Assembly: GCF_016902295.1 (NCBI RefSeq)
Contig: NZ_JACJLQ010000003.1
Span: 59,123 to 123,122, forward strand
Origin: Bacteroides caecigallinarum
Lineage (GTDB): Bacteria > Bacteroidota > Bacteroidia > Bacteroidales > Bacteroidaceae
Direction of reading: 5' to 3'
Length of the DNA stretch: 64,000 nt
How positions within the stretch are numbered: the stretch's first letter is position 1; every line of letters begins with the position of its first letter. A program made the translations under genes and the position numbers. The notes under the pieces are model-generated. The model worked only from the letters and a program-made list of their open reading frames with translations, did not search any database and had not been told where the DNA came from. This document shows positions 32,716-41,982 of this stretch, one piece after another.

Positions 32716-32749
32716 GGTTAAGAATCCTCAATACTGAGGACTCTTAACC
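32716..32749 (-). terminator. Partial terminator/attenuator between rplL and rpoB
   Basis: A 15-bp stem with one mismatch (32716-32730 with 32735-32749) and a 4-base loop, followed on the minus strand by five T. It lies 26 bases after rplL and 76 bases before the rpoB ATG, so part of the transcription must read through, as at the attenuator between these genes in E. coli. Confidence 0.75.
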
Positions 32750-32774
32750 GAACTACCTGATTTACAGGATAATC

Positions 32775-33152
32775 TTATTTAAGCTCAACTTCAGCTCCAG
32801 CTTCTTCCAATACTTTCTTCAAAGATTCAGCTTCATCTTTAGCCAAACCTTCTTTAACTACGCTAGGAGCACCGTCAACCATGTCTTTTGCTTCTTTCAA
32901 GCCAAGACCACAAGCTTCTTTAACGGCCTTAACTACCTGCAATTTAGCAGCACCTGCGCTCTTCAAAACTACATCGAAAGATGTTTTTTCTTCAGCAGCA
33001 GCTGCACCAGCAGCAGCAGGACCAGCAGCAACAGCTACAGCTGCAGCAGCAGGTTCAATACCATATTCTTCTTTAAGGATAGTTGCAAGTTCATTAACTT
33101 CTTTTACTGTCAAGTTAACTAATTGTTCTGCAAAAGCTTTCAAATCTGCCAT
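32775..33152 (-). CDS. rplL: 50S ribosomal protein L7/L12
   Basis: The 125-residue stalk protein recruits translational GTPases. N-terminal dimerisation helices ([21 protein letters not shown]), an Ala-rich hinge (residues about 36-55) and the C-terminal globular domain ([26 protein letters not shown]) are all visible. It follows rplJ by 78 bases on the same strand. Confidence 0.97.
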   Translation of the reverse strand: MADLKAFAEQLVNLTVKEVNELATILKEEYGIEPAAAAVAVAAGPAAAGAAAAEEKTSFDVVLKSAGAAKLQVVKAVKEACGLGLKEAKDMVDGAPSVVKEGLAKDEAESLKKVLEEAGAEVELK

Positions 33153-33230
33153 TTTTGTATGAATTTAATTGTTTGTTACTAAATTGAATATAAATAATTA
33201 TTTTTTGTTCTTAAAGGTTGAGCCACTGAA

Positions 33231-33746
33231 TTATTCAGCACGTTCACCCAAAGTCTTAAGAACTCCGTGAATGGTGTTACCACCAGACTGAAGAGCTGAG
33301 ATAACGTTCTTCGCAGGCGACTGCAACAATGCAATGATATCTGCGATAACTTCGTTCTTGCTCTTGATAGTAGCGAGTGCTTCAAGTTGATCTGCACCTA
33401 CATAGAATCCTTCTTCTGCGTATGCAGCCTTCAATGCAGGAACTCCATCTTTGTATTCCTTCAAAAGTTTAGCAGGAACATTAGCAGTTTCTGTAAACAT
33501 GATTGAAGTTGTACCCTTCAAAGAGCCATACAATGGAGAGAAATCAACATCCAAACTCATCAATGCTTTGTGAAGCAAAGAATTCTTCACAACCATCAGC
33601 TTAATACCGGCGTTGAAACATTTTCTACGAAGTTCGCTTGTAGAAGCTGCATCCATTGCAGTTGTATCTACAAGGTAAAAATGTCCATACTGCTTAACGG
33701 TTTCAGCCAACTGACTTATAATTGCGCCTTTATCTTCCTTTCTCAT
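33231..33746 (-). CDS. rplJ: 50S ribosomal protein L10
   Basis: 171 residues; it anchors L7/L12 dimers on the ribosome through its C-terminal helix. The N-terminal RNA-binding domain has MRKEDKGAIISQLAETV and a Bacteroidetes-typical GLY-type strand set; LKGTTSIMFTE is conserved. It is 14 bases after rplA, in the standard rplKAJL order. Confidence 0.96.
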   Translation of the reverse strand: MRKEDKGAIISQLAETVKQYGHFYLVDTTAMDAASTSELRRKCFNAGIKLMVVKNSLLHKALMSLDVDFSPLYGSLKGTTSIMFTETANVPAKLLKEYKDGVPALKAAYAEEGFYVGADQLEALATIKSKNEVIADIIALLQSPAKNVISALQSGGNTIHGVLKTLGERAE

Positions 33747-33760
33747 GATTACTCCTTATT

Positions 33761-34459
33761 TTAAATTTCGTCCACTGATTTAGGGTCAACTTTGATACCC
33801 TTACTCATTGTACTTGAAAGATAAATACTCTTTATATAAGTACCTTTAGCTGTAGTAGGTTTCAGTTTTATGATTGTAGCGATAAATTCTTTCGCATTTT
33901 CACGGATCTGGTCAGCAGTGAATGATACTTTACCGATTGAAGTATGAACGATACCGCTCTTATCAACCTTGAAATCAATCTTGCCTTGCTTAACTTCCTT
34001 AACAGCCTTAGCTACATCCATAGTTACAGTTCCACTCTTCGGGTTTGGCATCAATCCACGAGGACCGAGCACACGACCGAGAGCACCGATCTTACCCATG
34101 ATAGACGGCATAGTGATGATTACATCAATATCTGTCCATCCACCTTTGATCTTTTCAATATATTCGTCAAGACCTACATAGTCAGCACCAGCTTCCTTTG
34201 CAGCAGCTTCAGCATCAGGTGTACACAAAACAAGCACTCTTACCTGCTTACCTGTACCATGAGGAAGAGAAACAACGCCTCTTACCATCTGGTTAGCCTT
34301 ACGAGGGTCAACACCTAAACGTACGTCAATATCTAATGAAGCATCAAATTTTGTAAAAGTAATTTCCTTTACCAACTGAGAAGCTTCCTTTAGTGAGTAT
34401 GCTTTCCCTGCTTCAATTTTTTCTGCAGCTAACTTTTGATTTTTTGTCAGTTTACCCAT
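33761..34459 (-). CDS. rplA: 50S ribosomal protein L1
   Basis: The 232-residue L1-stalk protein also represses its own operon in many bacteria. It begins [15 protein letters not shown] at the ATG at 34459; an in-frame TTG six bases upstream (34465) is not needed and gives no family similarity. Conserved [18 protein letters not shown] and [15 protein letters not shown] are present. It lies 16 bases after rplK. Confidence 0.95.
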   Translation of the reverse strand: MGKLTKNQKLAAEKIEAGKAYSLKEASQLVKEITFTKFDASLDIDVRLGVDPRKANQMVRGVVSLPHGTGKQVRVLVLCTPDAEAAAKEAGADYVGLDEYIEKIKGGWTDIDVIITMPSIMGKIGALGRVLGPRGLMPNPKSGTVTMDVAKAVKEVKQGKIDFKVDKSGIVHTSIGKVSFTADQIRENAKEFIATIIKLKPTTAKGTYIKSIYLSSTMSKGIKVDPKSVDEI

Positions 34460-34475
34460 TCTCAATTGAAGTTAA

Positions 34476-34919
34476 TTAGTTATTACCCGGGAAGTCACCT
34501 TTTACAGCGATACCCATACTTCTAGCTGTTCCAGCTACCATTCTCATAGCAGCTTCAATAGTAAAGCAGTTCAAGTCAACCATCTTGTCCTGAGCGATAG
34601 TACGAATCTGATCCCAAGTCAGTTCAGCAACTTTCTTACGGTTAGGTTCAGCAGAACCGCTCTTCAATTTAGTCATCTCCAACAACTGTATTGCAACAGG
34701 AGGAGTCTTGATTACGAAATCAAAAGACTTGTCTGTGTAGTAGGTAATGATAACAGGCAATACTTTACCTGCCTTGTCCTGGGTTCTGGCGTTGAATTGC
34801 TTGCAAAATTCCATGATATTAATACCCTTAGAACCCAAAGCAGGTCCAACGGGAGGTGATGGATTTGCAGCGCCTCCTTTAATCTGTAATTTGATTAGTC
34901 CAGCAACTTCTTTAGCCAT
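34476..34919 (-). CDS. rplK: 50S ribosomal protein L11
   Basis: The 147-residue GTPase-centre protein binds 23S rRNA helices 43/44. The flexible N-terminal domain has the Pro-rich [21 protein letters not shown], and the C-terminal RNA-binding domain ends in [14 protein letters not shown]. It begins the rplKAJL block after nusG. Confidence 0.97.
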   Translation of the reverse strand: MAKEVAGLIKLQIKGGAANPSPPVGPALGSKGINIMEFCKQFNARTQDKAGKVLPVIITYYTDKSFDFVIKTPPVAIQLLEMTKLKSGSAEPNRKKVAELTWDQIRTIAQDKMVDLNCFTIEAAMRMVAGTARSMGIAVKGDFPGNN

Positions 34920-34977
34920 TTTTTTTTAGATTTAATATAATTGAATAACGAATGGAATATTCACGTAACAGAATGAA

Positions 34978-35520
34978 TTATTCCTTTTCCACATCCGTAA
35001 AGCCTAATTCAAGGGGAGTTTTACGCCCGAAAATTTTGACCATTACTTTCAACTTGCGTTTTTCAGTGTTAACTTCTTCAATGAATCCACTGAAACCTGT
35101 AAACGGTCCAACGCAAACTTTCACTGTTTCTCCTACTGTGTACGGGATACTCAAATCCTGTTCCACTTCCTGCAATTCATCCACCGTACCTAAAATACGA
35201 TTTACCTCCGATTGTCTTAGTGGCACCGGATTTTCCTGTCCACCAAGGAAGCCGATTACATTAGGGATGTTTCTCAAATAATGAGCGACCTCACCTACTA
35301 ACGCAGCTTCAACCAAAACATATCCAGGAAGATAACTTCTTTCTTTCACAATTTTCTTTCCATTGCGAACCTGAACATATTTTTCGGTAGGAATCAATAC
35401 CTGAGAAACGAATTCGCTAAGTCCGTTGTGCCTCAAATCGGCATCAAGATATTCTTTAACCTTAGCTTCTTTTCCGCTTACAGCACGAAGTACGTACCAT
35501 TTTTTAATAATCTCAGACAT
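34978..35520 (-). CDS. nusG: Transcription elongation/termination factor NusG
   Basis: 180 residues. The NGN domain (WYVLRAVSGKEAKVKEYLDA, then YLPGYVLVEA) is followed by a KOW domain (VGETVKVCVGPFTGFSGFIEEVN). It links polymerase to Rho or ribosome. It sits 12 bases after secE and 58 bases before rplK, the classical position. Confidence 0.95.
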   Translation of the reverse strand: MSEIIKKWYVLRAVSGKEAKVKEYLDADLRHNGLSEFVSQVLIPTEKYVQVRNGKKIVKERSYLPGYVLVEAALVGEVAHYLRNIPNVIGFLGGQENPVPLRQSEVNRILGTVDELQEVEQDLSIPYTVGETVKVCVGPFTGFSGFIEEVNTEKRKLKVMVKIFGRKTPLELGFTDVEKE

Positions 35521-35532
35521 CTTTTCTTATTT

Positions 35533-35727
35533 TTAGTGCGGATAGATAATATCTTCCATTAAAAACTGGAAAGCAGAATCCATAAGAAAAACAACCAGTG
35601 CAATGAGTAGGGAAGCAGTTAAAACAACCACTGCACTGCTAGAAAGCTCTTTACTTGTAGGCCATGTAACTTTATGGACTAGTTCGTTGTATGATTCCTT
35701 AAAACTATTAGCTATCTTTTTAAACAT
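35533..35727 (-). CDS. secE: Preprotein translocase subunit SecE
   Basis: The 64-residue short-type SecE has an amphipathic N-terminal part (YNELVHKVTWPTSKEL) and one membrane segment (VVVLTASLLIALVVFLMDSAFQ). It stabilises SecY. It lies between tRNA-Trp and nusG. Confidence 0.93.
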   Translation of the reverse strand: MFKKIANSFKESYNELVHKVTWPTSKELSSSAVVVLTASLLIALVVFLMDSAFQFLMEDIIYPH

Positions 35728-35743
35728 ATCCTATCAATTTTAG

Positions 35744-35816
35744 CACGGGAAGAGAGGCTCGAACTCCCGACACTCGGTTTTGGAGACCGATGCTCTACCA
35801 ACTGAGCTATTCCCGT
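35744..35816 (-). tRNA. tRNA-Trp (CCA)
   Basis: 73-base cloverleaf: acceptor ACGGGAA/TTCCCGT, D-arm AGCTCAGTTGGTAGAGC, anticodon loop CTCCAAA giving CCA, T-loop TTCGAGC. No CCA end is encoded. It lies between tuf and secE. Confidence 0.95.
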
Positions 35817-35873
35817 AAAAATAGTTCCCGAAAATCAATCTCGGGAACTATAAACTATATTTTACTACTTGTA

Positions 35874-37058
35874 TTAGTCAAGAAGTTCTGTAATCTGACC
35901 AGCACCTACAGTACGTCCACCTTCACGGATAGCGAAACGAAGACCTACGTTCAATGCTACTGGGTAGATAAGTTCAACGTTGATTGTAACGTTATCACCT
36001 GGCATTACCATTTCAACACCTTCTGGCAATGTGATTTCACCAGTACAGTCCATAGTACGCAAGTAGAACTGAGGACGGTATTTGTTGTGGAATGGAGTGT
36101 GACGACCACCTTCTTCTTTCTTCAAGATATAAACCTCAGCTTTGAATTTTGAGTGAGCTTTAACCTGTCCTGGGTGGCAAAGAATCATACCACGTTTGAT
36201 TTCGTTCTTGTCGATACCACGAAGCAACAAACCTACGTTATCACCAGCTTCACCCTGATCCAACAATTTACGGAACATTTCAACACCAGTTACAACTGAT
36301 TTCTTGTCTTCACCAAGACCAAGGATTTCAACTTCGTCACCTACCTTGATAACACCAGCTTCGATACGACCTGTAGCAACTGTACCACGACCAGTGATTG
36401 AGAATACGTCTTCAACAGGCATCAAGAATGGTTTATCGATATCACGTGGAGGAAGTGGAATCCATGTATCAACTGCATCCATAAGTTCCATAATCTTTTC
36501 TTCCCACTGTGGAACGCCGTTCAATGCACCAAGTGCAGAACCACGGATGATAGGAGTGTTGTCACCGTCAAATTCGTAGAATGAAAGCAATTCACGCATT
36601 TCCATTTCTACAAGTTCCAACATTTCTTCATCGTCAACCATATCACACTTGTTCAAGAATACAACAAGACGTGGAACGTTTACCTGACGAGCCAAAAGGA
36701 TATGTTCACGAGTCTGAGGCATAGGACCATCAGTAGCAGCAACTACGATGATAGCACCATCCATCTGAGCAGCACCAGTAACCATGTTCTTAACGTAGTC
36801 GGCGTGTCCCGGACAGTCAACGTGTGCATAGTGACGGTTAGCAGTCTGATATTCTACGTGAGAAGTATTGATAGTGATACCTCTTTCCTTTTCTTCAGGA
36901 GCGTTATCGATAGAATCGAATGAGCGCATTTCTGAAAGACCTTTCTTTGCCAAAACTGTTGTGATAGCAGCTGTCAAAGTAGTTTTACCGTGGTCAACGT
37001 GACCAATTGTACCGATGTTTACATGCGGTTTCGAACGTTCAAATTTCTCTTTAGCCAT
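35874..37058 (-). CDS. tuf: Elongation factor Tu
   Basis: The 394-residue GTPase delivers aminoacyl-tRNA to the ribosome. G motifs: [10 protein letters not shown] near residue 18, DCPGHADY and NKCDMVDD. Domain II begins near [20 protein letters not shown]. It lies directly behind four tRNA genes and in front of tRNA-Trp and secE, so it is probably part of the tRNA transcript started at 37502-37530. Confidence 0.98.
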   Translation of the reverse strand: MAKEKFERSKPHVNIGTIGHVDHGKTTLTAAITTVLAKKGLSEMRSFDSIDNAPEEKERGITINTSHVEYQTANRHYAHVDCPGHADYVKNMVTGAAQMDGAIIVVAATDGPMPQTREHILLARQVNVPRLVVFLNKCDMVDDEEMLELVEMEMRELLSFYEFDGDNTPIIRGSALGALNGVPQWEEKIMELMDAVDTWIPLPPRDIDKPFLMPVEDVFSITGRGTVATGRIEAGVIKVGDEVEILGLGEDKKSVVTGVEMFRKLLDQGEAGDNVGLLLRGIDKNEIKRGMILCHPGQVKAHSKFKAEVYILKKEEGGRHTPFHNKYRPQFYLRTMDCTGEITLPEGVEMVMPGDNVTINVELIYPVALNVGLRFAIREGGRTVGAGQITELLD

Positions 37059-37109
37059 AGCTTTACTTGTTATTTATTTTGATTAATAATCAGCTTTTCT
37101 ATTCTTAAG

Positions 37110-37181
<72 letters not shown>

Positions 37182-37203
37182 GATTTTTCTATAACCAAAA
37201 GAG

Positions 37204-37276
37204 AGCGGAAGACGGGACTCAAACCCGCGACCCTCAGCTTGGAAGGCTAATGCTCTATCAACTGAGCTACTTCCGC
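37204..37276 (-). tRNA. tRNA-Gly (TCC)
   Basis: 73 bases, acceptor GCGGAAG/CTTCCGC, anticodon loop CTTCCAA giving TCC. Confidence 0.95.
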
Positions 37277-37289
37277 ATCTGCTTTATTG

Positions 37290-37372
37290 TGGGCAAAGAT
37301 GGATTCGAACCACCGAAGGCGTAAGCCAGCAGATTTACAGTCTGCCCCATTTGGCCACTCTGGTATTTGCCC
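37290..37372 (-). tRNA. tRNA-Tyr (GTA)
   Basis: 83-base class II tRNA with a long variable arm, acceptor GGGCAAA/TTTGCCC, anticodon loop CTGTAAA giving GTA. Confidence 0.95.
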
Positions 37373-37384
37373 TTTGTTTTTTTG

Positions 37385-37458
37385 AGCCTCTTGTCGGATT
37401 CGAACCAACGACCCCGAGATTACAAATCACGTGCTCTGGCCAACTGAGCTAAAGAGGC
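37385..37458 (-). tRNA. tRNA-Thr (TGT)
   Basis: 74 bases, acceptor GCCTCTT/AAGAGGC on opposite strands, anticodon loop TTTGTAA giving TGT. It is the first gene of the tRNA-tuf transcript. Confidence 0.95.
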
Positions 37459-37501
37459 TTATCACAAACTTTGCAACCGCAAAGCGGTAAGTTTGCGGCT
37501 G

Positions 37502-37530
37502 CAAAGTTAGATATAATTTTTAAATCACAA
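37502..37530 (-). promoter_or_regulatory. Promoter of the tRNA-tuf operon
   Basis: Minus-strand TAACTTTG (37502-37509), an 18-base spacer and TTG (37528-37530). It lies 44 bases before the first tRNA and is a near-perfect consensus. Confidence 0.75.
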
Positions 37531-37549
37531 AATAAATACTCTTATTTTT

Positions 37550-37849
37550 TTATTTAATTTGCTGTTTTTCTTTTGTTTTCTGCAATTGTTTCGACAGAGC
37601 ATCCATACATGTATCTATCGCTTCTTCGAATGTATCGCATACTTTTTCTGCGTAAAACTCGGAATTCAGTGCCAATATTCTCACTCCGGCTTCTTTATTC
37701 ATAGCCGTTTCCGGTTTTACTACTTTTAGAGACACCTCAACTTTCTTTATATCGTCGCAAAACTTCTCGAGCTTTTCAGCTTTTTTCTGAATAAAAGCCT
37801 CCAATTTTTCTGATGCATCGAAATGAATTGATTGAATTCTTACTTCCAT
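37550..37849 (-). CDS. hpf: Ribosome hibernation promoting factor, short form
   Basis: 99 residues from the ATG at 37849. This start is chosen because AAGGAGG, a rare strong Shine-Dalgarno site for this genome, lies 5 bases upstream. MEVRIQSIHFDASEKLEAFI is the RaiA/HPF beta-alpha fold start, and KVVKPETAMNKEAGVRI follows. Short HPF binds the 30S decoding region and promotes 100S formation in stationary phase. It lies downstream of the xer gene and upstream of the tRNAs. Confidence 0.9.
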   Translation of the reverse strand: MEVRIQSIHFDASEKLEAFIQKKAEKLEKFCDDIKKVEVSLKVVKPETAMNKEAGVRILALNSEFYAEKVCDTFEEAIDTCMDALSKQLQKTKEKQQIK

Positions 37850-37865
37850 AAAAACCTCCTTTTCT

Positions 37866-38747
37866 TTACGCTCTTGGATGAGCATGTTTATAAACTTTCT
37901 TTAATTCCTCAAAGGTCGTATGAGTATAGATTTCAGTTGTAGTAACACTCTCATGCCCCAACAATTCTTTTACAACTTCAAGCTCCGCTTCATTATTAAG
38001 CATCGCAGTCGCAAACGAGTGTCTCAGCACGTGAGGACTTCTCTTCTTCATCACAACAACCTTCGACAGGTTTTGCTTCACTAATTTATAGACAAGCATC
38101 GGATACAGCTTTTTACCATTCTTTCTTACGAAAAAAGCCTCACATACGCCGCCCACCGCAACATTCCTGCACTTGAGATAAGCTTCAATAGCCGATTTCA
38201 GTTCACCGCCAAAAGGGATTATTCTTTGCTTATTACGTTTTCCCGTCACTTTAAGCGCGCAAGAGAACAAATCAACGTCAGCATCCCCCAAGGATATTAA
38301 TTCAGAAAGTCTTATGCCGGTTTCATAAAACATTGTCAGCACAAGTTTATCACGAACACCTTCGAAAGTATCGTCAAAAAAACCGCCATCCAATAATTTA
38401 TCCATATCAGCTTCCTTTACGAAAGCCGGCAACGGTTTCTTGCGCTTCGGACCTTTAACGACAGAAACGGGATCTACCGTTATAAGCCTTCTTTTCAAGA
38501 GATACTTATAAAATGTCCGCAAAGCACTGAGCTTCCTATTAACAGAAGACCCGGACACTCCGCTTTCCATAAGCCGGACGACCCACCCACGAACAACATC
38601 GGAGTCGGCAGTCTCAAGCCTTAATCCGCCATCAAGTCCGCTTAAATACCTTTGGAACTCCCTTAAATCTATTCCATAAGAGACAACAGTCTTTTCAGAA
38701 TAGTTACGTTCATACCTTAGGTATTGCAGAAAAGATTCTAATATCAT
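37866..38747 (-). CDS. Tyrosine recombinase XerC/XerD type
   Basis: 293 residues, core-genome size. The N-terminal SAM-like core-binding domain (FLQYLRYERNYSEKTVVSYGIDLREFQRYL) is followed by the catalytic domain with Arg in YETGIRLSELI, HVLRHSFA (HxxR), LLGHESVTTTEIYTH (H and Tyr). All catalytic residues are present. It resolves chromosome dimers at dif; which of XerC or XerD cannot be decided by eye. It is placed between rpsU and hpf, a stable core location, so it is not part of the mobile DNA further right. Confidence 0.88.
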   Translation of the reverse strand: MILESFLQYLRYERNYSEKTVVSYGIDLREFQRYLSGLDGGLRLETADSDVVRGWVVRLMESGVSGSSVNRKLSALRTFYKYLLKRRLITVDPVSVVKGPKRKKPLPAFVKEADMDKLLDGGFFDDTFEGVRDKLVLTMFYETGIRLSELISLGDADVDLFSCALKVTGKRNKQRIIPFGGELKSAIEAYLKCRNVAVGGVCEAFFVRKNGKKLYPMLVYKLVKQNLSKVVVMKKRSPHVLRHSFATAMLNNEAELEVVKELLGHESVTTTEIYTHTTFEELKKVYKHAHPRA

Positions 38748-38823
38748 AGAAACATTGCAATATTAATTCAGCAACGAATATATGAAAAGAATTCAATAAT
38801 TCAAAAAAAATTCCGCGAAATTA

Positions 38824-39015
38824 TTACTCTTCTACCTGATGCAATTTCTGAACGTAAATAGCACGTTCCATCTTCAATCTTTTCAAAACAGACGGTTTGT
38901 CAAACTGCTGTCTGCTTCTAAGTTCTTTTACAACACCTGTTTTTTCGAATTTTCTCTTAAATTTTTTCAGCGCTTTTTCAATGTTTTCGCCTTCTTTTAC
39001 TGGAACTACGATCAT
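38824..39015 (-). CDS. rpsU: 30S ribosomal protein S21
   Basis: The 63-residue basic protein starts MIVVPVKEGENIEKALKKFKRKF, with the typical RSRQQFDKPSVLKR segment. In Bacteroidetes S21 takes part in anti-Shine-Dalgarno handling on the 30S platform. It is first in the rpsU-xer-hpf run, with a promoter at 39074-39103. Confidence 0.95.
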   Translation of the reverse strand: MIVVPVKEGENIEKALKKFKRKFEKTGVVKELRSRQQFDKPSVLKRLKMERAIYVQKLHQVEE

Positions 39016-39073
39016 GTTTTAAAAAATTAATTATGTTGTTGTTAAATATTTTTCTGCAGTAAAATTTGCGGTG

Positions 39074-39103
39074 CAAAATTACACATACTTTCTTAATATA
39101 CAA
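39074..39103 (-). promoter_or_regulatory. Promoter of rpsU
   Basis: Minus-strand TAATTTTG (39074-39081), a 19-base spacer and TTG (39101-39103). Confidence 0.7.
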
Positions 39104-39144
39104 AACTTTCCATGCATTTTTTCCTGAAAACGCATAATTAGCAT

Positions 39145-39152
39145 TATCTTTG
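39145..39152 (+). promoter_or_regulatory. -7 element of the aminopeptidase P gene
   Basis: TATCTTTG, 35 bases before the ATG at 39187. The -33 region is not clear. Confidence 0.5.
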
Positions 39153-39186
39153 TAGGTATAATAACCCACAACAATTATATATACAC

Positions 39187-40965
39187 ATGAAAGATACTAT
39201 TATAGGAAGAATAGCCTCATTGAGACACTTTATGGATAAAAAAGGCCTATCGGCATATATCACCTTCAGCACAGACCCTCATTCAGGAGAATATGTCCCC
39301 GAACATTGGGAATCACGAAAATGGGTTACAGGCTTCACCGGCTCGGCAGGCACTGCAGTAATCACCACAAACGCCGGAGGGGTTTGGACTGACTCGAGAT
39401 ACTTCCTTCAGGCAGAAGAACAACTCAACGGGACCGGGCTAAAACTCTTCAAGGAACGGCTTCCGGAAACGCCATCCATAAGCGAATGGCTGGTAGAAAT
39501 CTTACAAAAAGGAGATAAAATAGGGTTCGACGGATATACCACATCACTTGACACAATAAGCAGTCTGAAGAATAAACTGTCAGAAAAAGGGCTTGAGCTT
39601 GTAATGACTGAAGACCCATACCAATACATCTGGAGCGACCGTCCTGAAATTCCGAAATCCAAACCTTTCGTTTTAGACGAAAAATTCTCCGGCGAAGACA
39701 CTGGCTCCAAACTGTCAAGAATAAGGGAAGCATTGTCTTTGGATAAAAACAGCTCAGTGCTGTTATCATCTTTAGACGAAATAGCATGGACACTAAACAT
39801 GCGAGGTGAAGACATTCACTGCAACCCTCTATTTGTATCATACCTTATTATATATAACGAGTCGGCAACATTATATATAGATAAAGAGAAATTATCTGAA
39901 GCCGCAACATCCTATCTCCATTCACACGGTATAAATATAAAGGAATACGGCGAAATAGAGTTTGACCTTAACGAATGTCATGGCTGTAATATATGGATGT
40001 CCCCTACTATAAATTTTGCAATATACAATGCCGCAGCCAATCACAATAATGTAAATATAGCAAACTCGCCTGTATGTAATTTCAAATCGGTAAAGAACAG
40101 CACCGAAATAAACGGATTTCATGCGGCAATGATACGCGACGGAGTGGCAATGACAAGATTCTTGAAGTGGCTGGAAGAGTCGGTATCAAAAACCGAACTG
40201 ACAGAAACAAGCATAGACAGACAACTATACAAGTTCCGCTCCGAGATGGAACATTTTCGAAGCATCAGCTTTGATACAATTGCCGGATATCAGGAACACG
40301 GAGCTATAGTACATTACGAAGCGACAGAAGAGACCGCATCAAAGCTCAAGCCTGAAGGCTTCCTCCTGCTTGACAGCGGAGCACAATACCTTGACGGGAC
40401 GACCGACATTACGCGCACCATACCACTCGGCCCGGTTTCAGAAGAGCAGAAAAAAGACTACACTTTAGTTCTGAAAGGATTCATACGACTCGCTATGGCA
40501 GAATTTCCGGAAGGGACATGCGGCACACAACTCGACGTACTGGCCAGGATAGCGATGTGGAACGAAGGAATAAACTACGGACACGGAACAGGGCATGGAG
40601 TAGGACATTTCCTTAATGTCCACGAAGGTCCTCATCAGATAAGGATGAACAATGTTCCGGCTATATTACGACCGGGAATGACCATAACAAACGAACCGGG
40701 AATATACAGAGACGGACGATACGGAATACGTACAGAAAACACAATGCTGATAGTTCCAGGAAAAGTTACCGAGTATGGAGCTTTTTATAAGTTCGAGCAA
40801 CTTACACTATGTCCGATAAACAAGGAGCCTATAATTCCGGAAATGCTGTCGCATGAAGAAATTTCATGGTTAAACAATTATCATAATATGGTTTACTTGA
40901 AGCTTTCGCCATTTCTGACAGACGAAGAAAATAACTGGCTAAAAGCCAAAACTTTACCGTTATAA
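39187..40965 (+). CDS. Aminopeptidase P family metallopeptidase (M24B)
   Basis: Removes the N-terminal residue before proline. The 592-residue protein has two creatinase-like N-terminal domains and a pita-bread catalytic domain. Metal ligands are visible: Asp in LLLDSGAQY, Asp in DGTTDITRT, His in HGTGHGVGHFLNVHEGP, Glu in TNEPGIYRDG and Glu in GIRTENTMLIV. A C-terminal extension with TLCPINKEPI is typical of the long eukaryote-like XPNPEP1 form. No signal peptide, so cytoplasmic. Confidence 0.93.
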   Translation: MKDTIIGRIASLRHFMDKKGLSAYITFSTDPHSGEYVPEHWESRKWVTGFTGSAGTAVITTNAGGVWTDSRYFLQAEEQLNGTGLKLFKERLPETPSISEWLVEILQKGDKIGFDGYTTSLDTISSLKNKLSEKGLELVMTEDPYQYIWSDRPEIPKSKPFVLDEKFSGEDTGSKLSRIREALSLDKNSSVLLSSLDEIAWTLNMRGEDIHCNPLFVSYLIIYNESATLYIDKEKLSEAATSYLHSHGINIKEYGEIEFDLNECHGCNIWMSPTINFAIYNAAANHNNVNIANSPVCNFKSVKNSTEINGFHAAMIRDGVAMTRFLKWLEESVSKTELTETSIDRQLYKFRSEMEHFRSISFDTIAGYQEHGAIVHYEATEETASKLKPEGFLLLDSGAQYLDGTTDITRTIPLGPVSEEQKKDYTLVLKGFIRLAMAEFPEGTCGTQLDVLARIAMWNEGINYGHGTGHGVGHFLNVHEGPHQIRMNNVPAILRPGMTITNEPGIYRDGRYGIRTENTMLIVPGKVTEYGAFYKFEQLTLCPINKEPIIPEMLSHEEISWLNNYHNMVYLKLSPFLTDEENNWLKAKTLPL

Positions 40966-41024
40966 ACGACAGCCGCTCCAGAATGCTAAATTCTGTTAAC
41001 CAAAATGAGCTGTCATTTGACCTT

Positions 41025-41062
41025 AAACGACATGACGTTTTAACTTAAACGTCCTGTCGTTT
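41025..41062 (+). terminator. Terminator after aminopeptidase P; contains the 16-bp dispersed repeat
   Basis: A 16-bp stem with one mismatch (41025-41040 with 41047-41062) and a T run. Its right arm is an exact inverted copy of 1567-1582. Confidence 0.75.
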
Positions 41063-41073
41063 TTTTAAAACGC

Positions 41074-41961
41074 CTACTTGCCTGCTACTATCATCCCCAA
41101 CAGCACGAAAAAAGCACCTATAAAGACCATATAATTCAAGGTCTCCCCCAACACAATGGCAGATGCAAGAATTGAAATAACAGGCATTAAATATATATAG
41201 TTTGACACCACTACCGCATTAAGCTTTTTCAGACAAACACTCCACAACATGAAACAGGCAAAAGACGCTATCAGCCCGAGAAATACCAAGCGCGATATTA
41301 CAGCCGAAGAAAACAAAATATCGGTAGAGACATTAAGCCCTCGTGAGGCCAAGACCGGAATCAATGTCAAAATGCCATAGAAGAAAGTTTTCCTTGTAAT
41401 AAACAAGGCCGAATATCTTGTACTCAATCTTTTTATAATAAGAGTGTATAAAGTCCACGACAAAGCCGACGCAAGACATAACAAATCACCCAACGGACTA
41501 ATCTTTATAATAAAATTAGTATTGAATATTACAGCTGAAACCCCTAACAATGACAACAATGAGCCCGTAACAAGTCCGGCTCTTGGCTTTTTTCTTTCAA
41601 TAACAGACTGCAGAAGTAGCGTTATCAAAGGCGTGGTACTGCATATAAGAGCCACATTGGAAATCATGGTAAACTCAAGCGCCGTATTCTCCGTTATAAA
41701 ATACAGAGTTCCACCGAACAGCCCACAAAGAAACATCATAAATTCATCCCTAATGCTTTTGGCCATAAGCACAAAAGGACGACTGAATATGCAAAGCCCG
41801 ATATAAGCCAATACGAATCTATAGAAAAGTATATCAGACGGTGATAGCCCCGACATCAACAATATCTTAGTTGATATAAAGGTTACAGACCAGACGAAAA
41901 CAATACCTAAAGCGAGTACGTGAAACCGAATATCACCATTCCCTTTCATCACACCATCCAT
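41074..41961 (-). CDS. EamA/DMT family transporter
   Basis: 295 residues with about ten hydrophobic segments, arranged as two EamA repeats (first ending near FGGTLYFITENTALEFT, second with SALSWTLYTLIIKRLS). The family exports or imports small metabolites such as amino acids; the substrate is unknown. It follows the flavodoxin/ferredoxin gene by 21 bases on the minus strand and may be co-transcribed. Confidence 0.85.
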   Translation of the reverse strand: MDGVMKGNGDIRFHVLALGIVFVWSVTFISTKILLMSGLSPSDILFYRFVLAYIGLCIFSRPFVLMAKSIRDEFMMFLCGLFGGTLYFITENTALEFTMISNVALICSTTPLITLLLQSVIERKKPRAGLVTGSLLSLLGVSAVIFNTNFIIKISPLGDLLCLASALSWTLYTLIIKRLSTRYSALFITRKTFFYGILTLIPVLASRGLNVSTDILFSSAVISRLVFLGLIASFACFMLWSVCLKKLNAVVVSNYIYLMPVISILASAIVLGETLNYMVFIGAFFVLLGMIVAGK

Positions 41962-41982
41962 ACGATCCCAACAAAATACATT

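Noticed and set aside
32881..33162. Antisense Ala-rich open frame over rplL
   Set aside because: A mirror of the Ala-rich hinge of L7/L12; typical antisense shadow.
34460..34465. TTG start for rplA two codons upstream
   Set aside because: The ATG at 34459 gives the usual L1 N-terminus.
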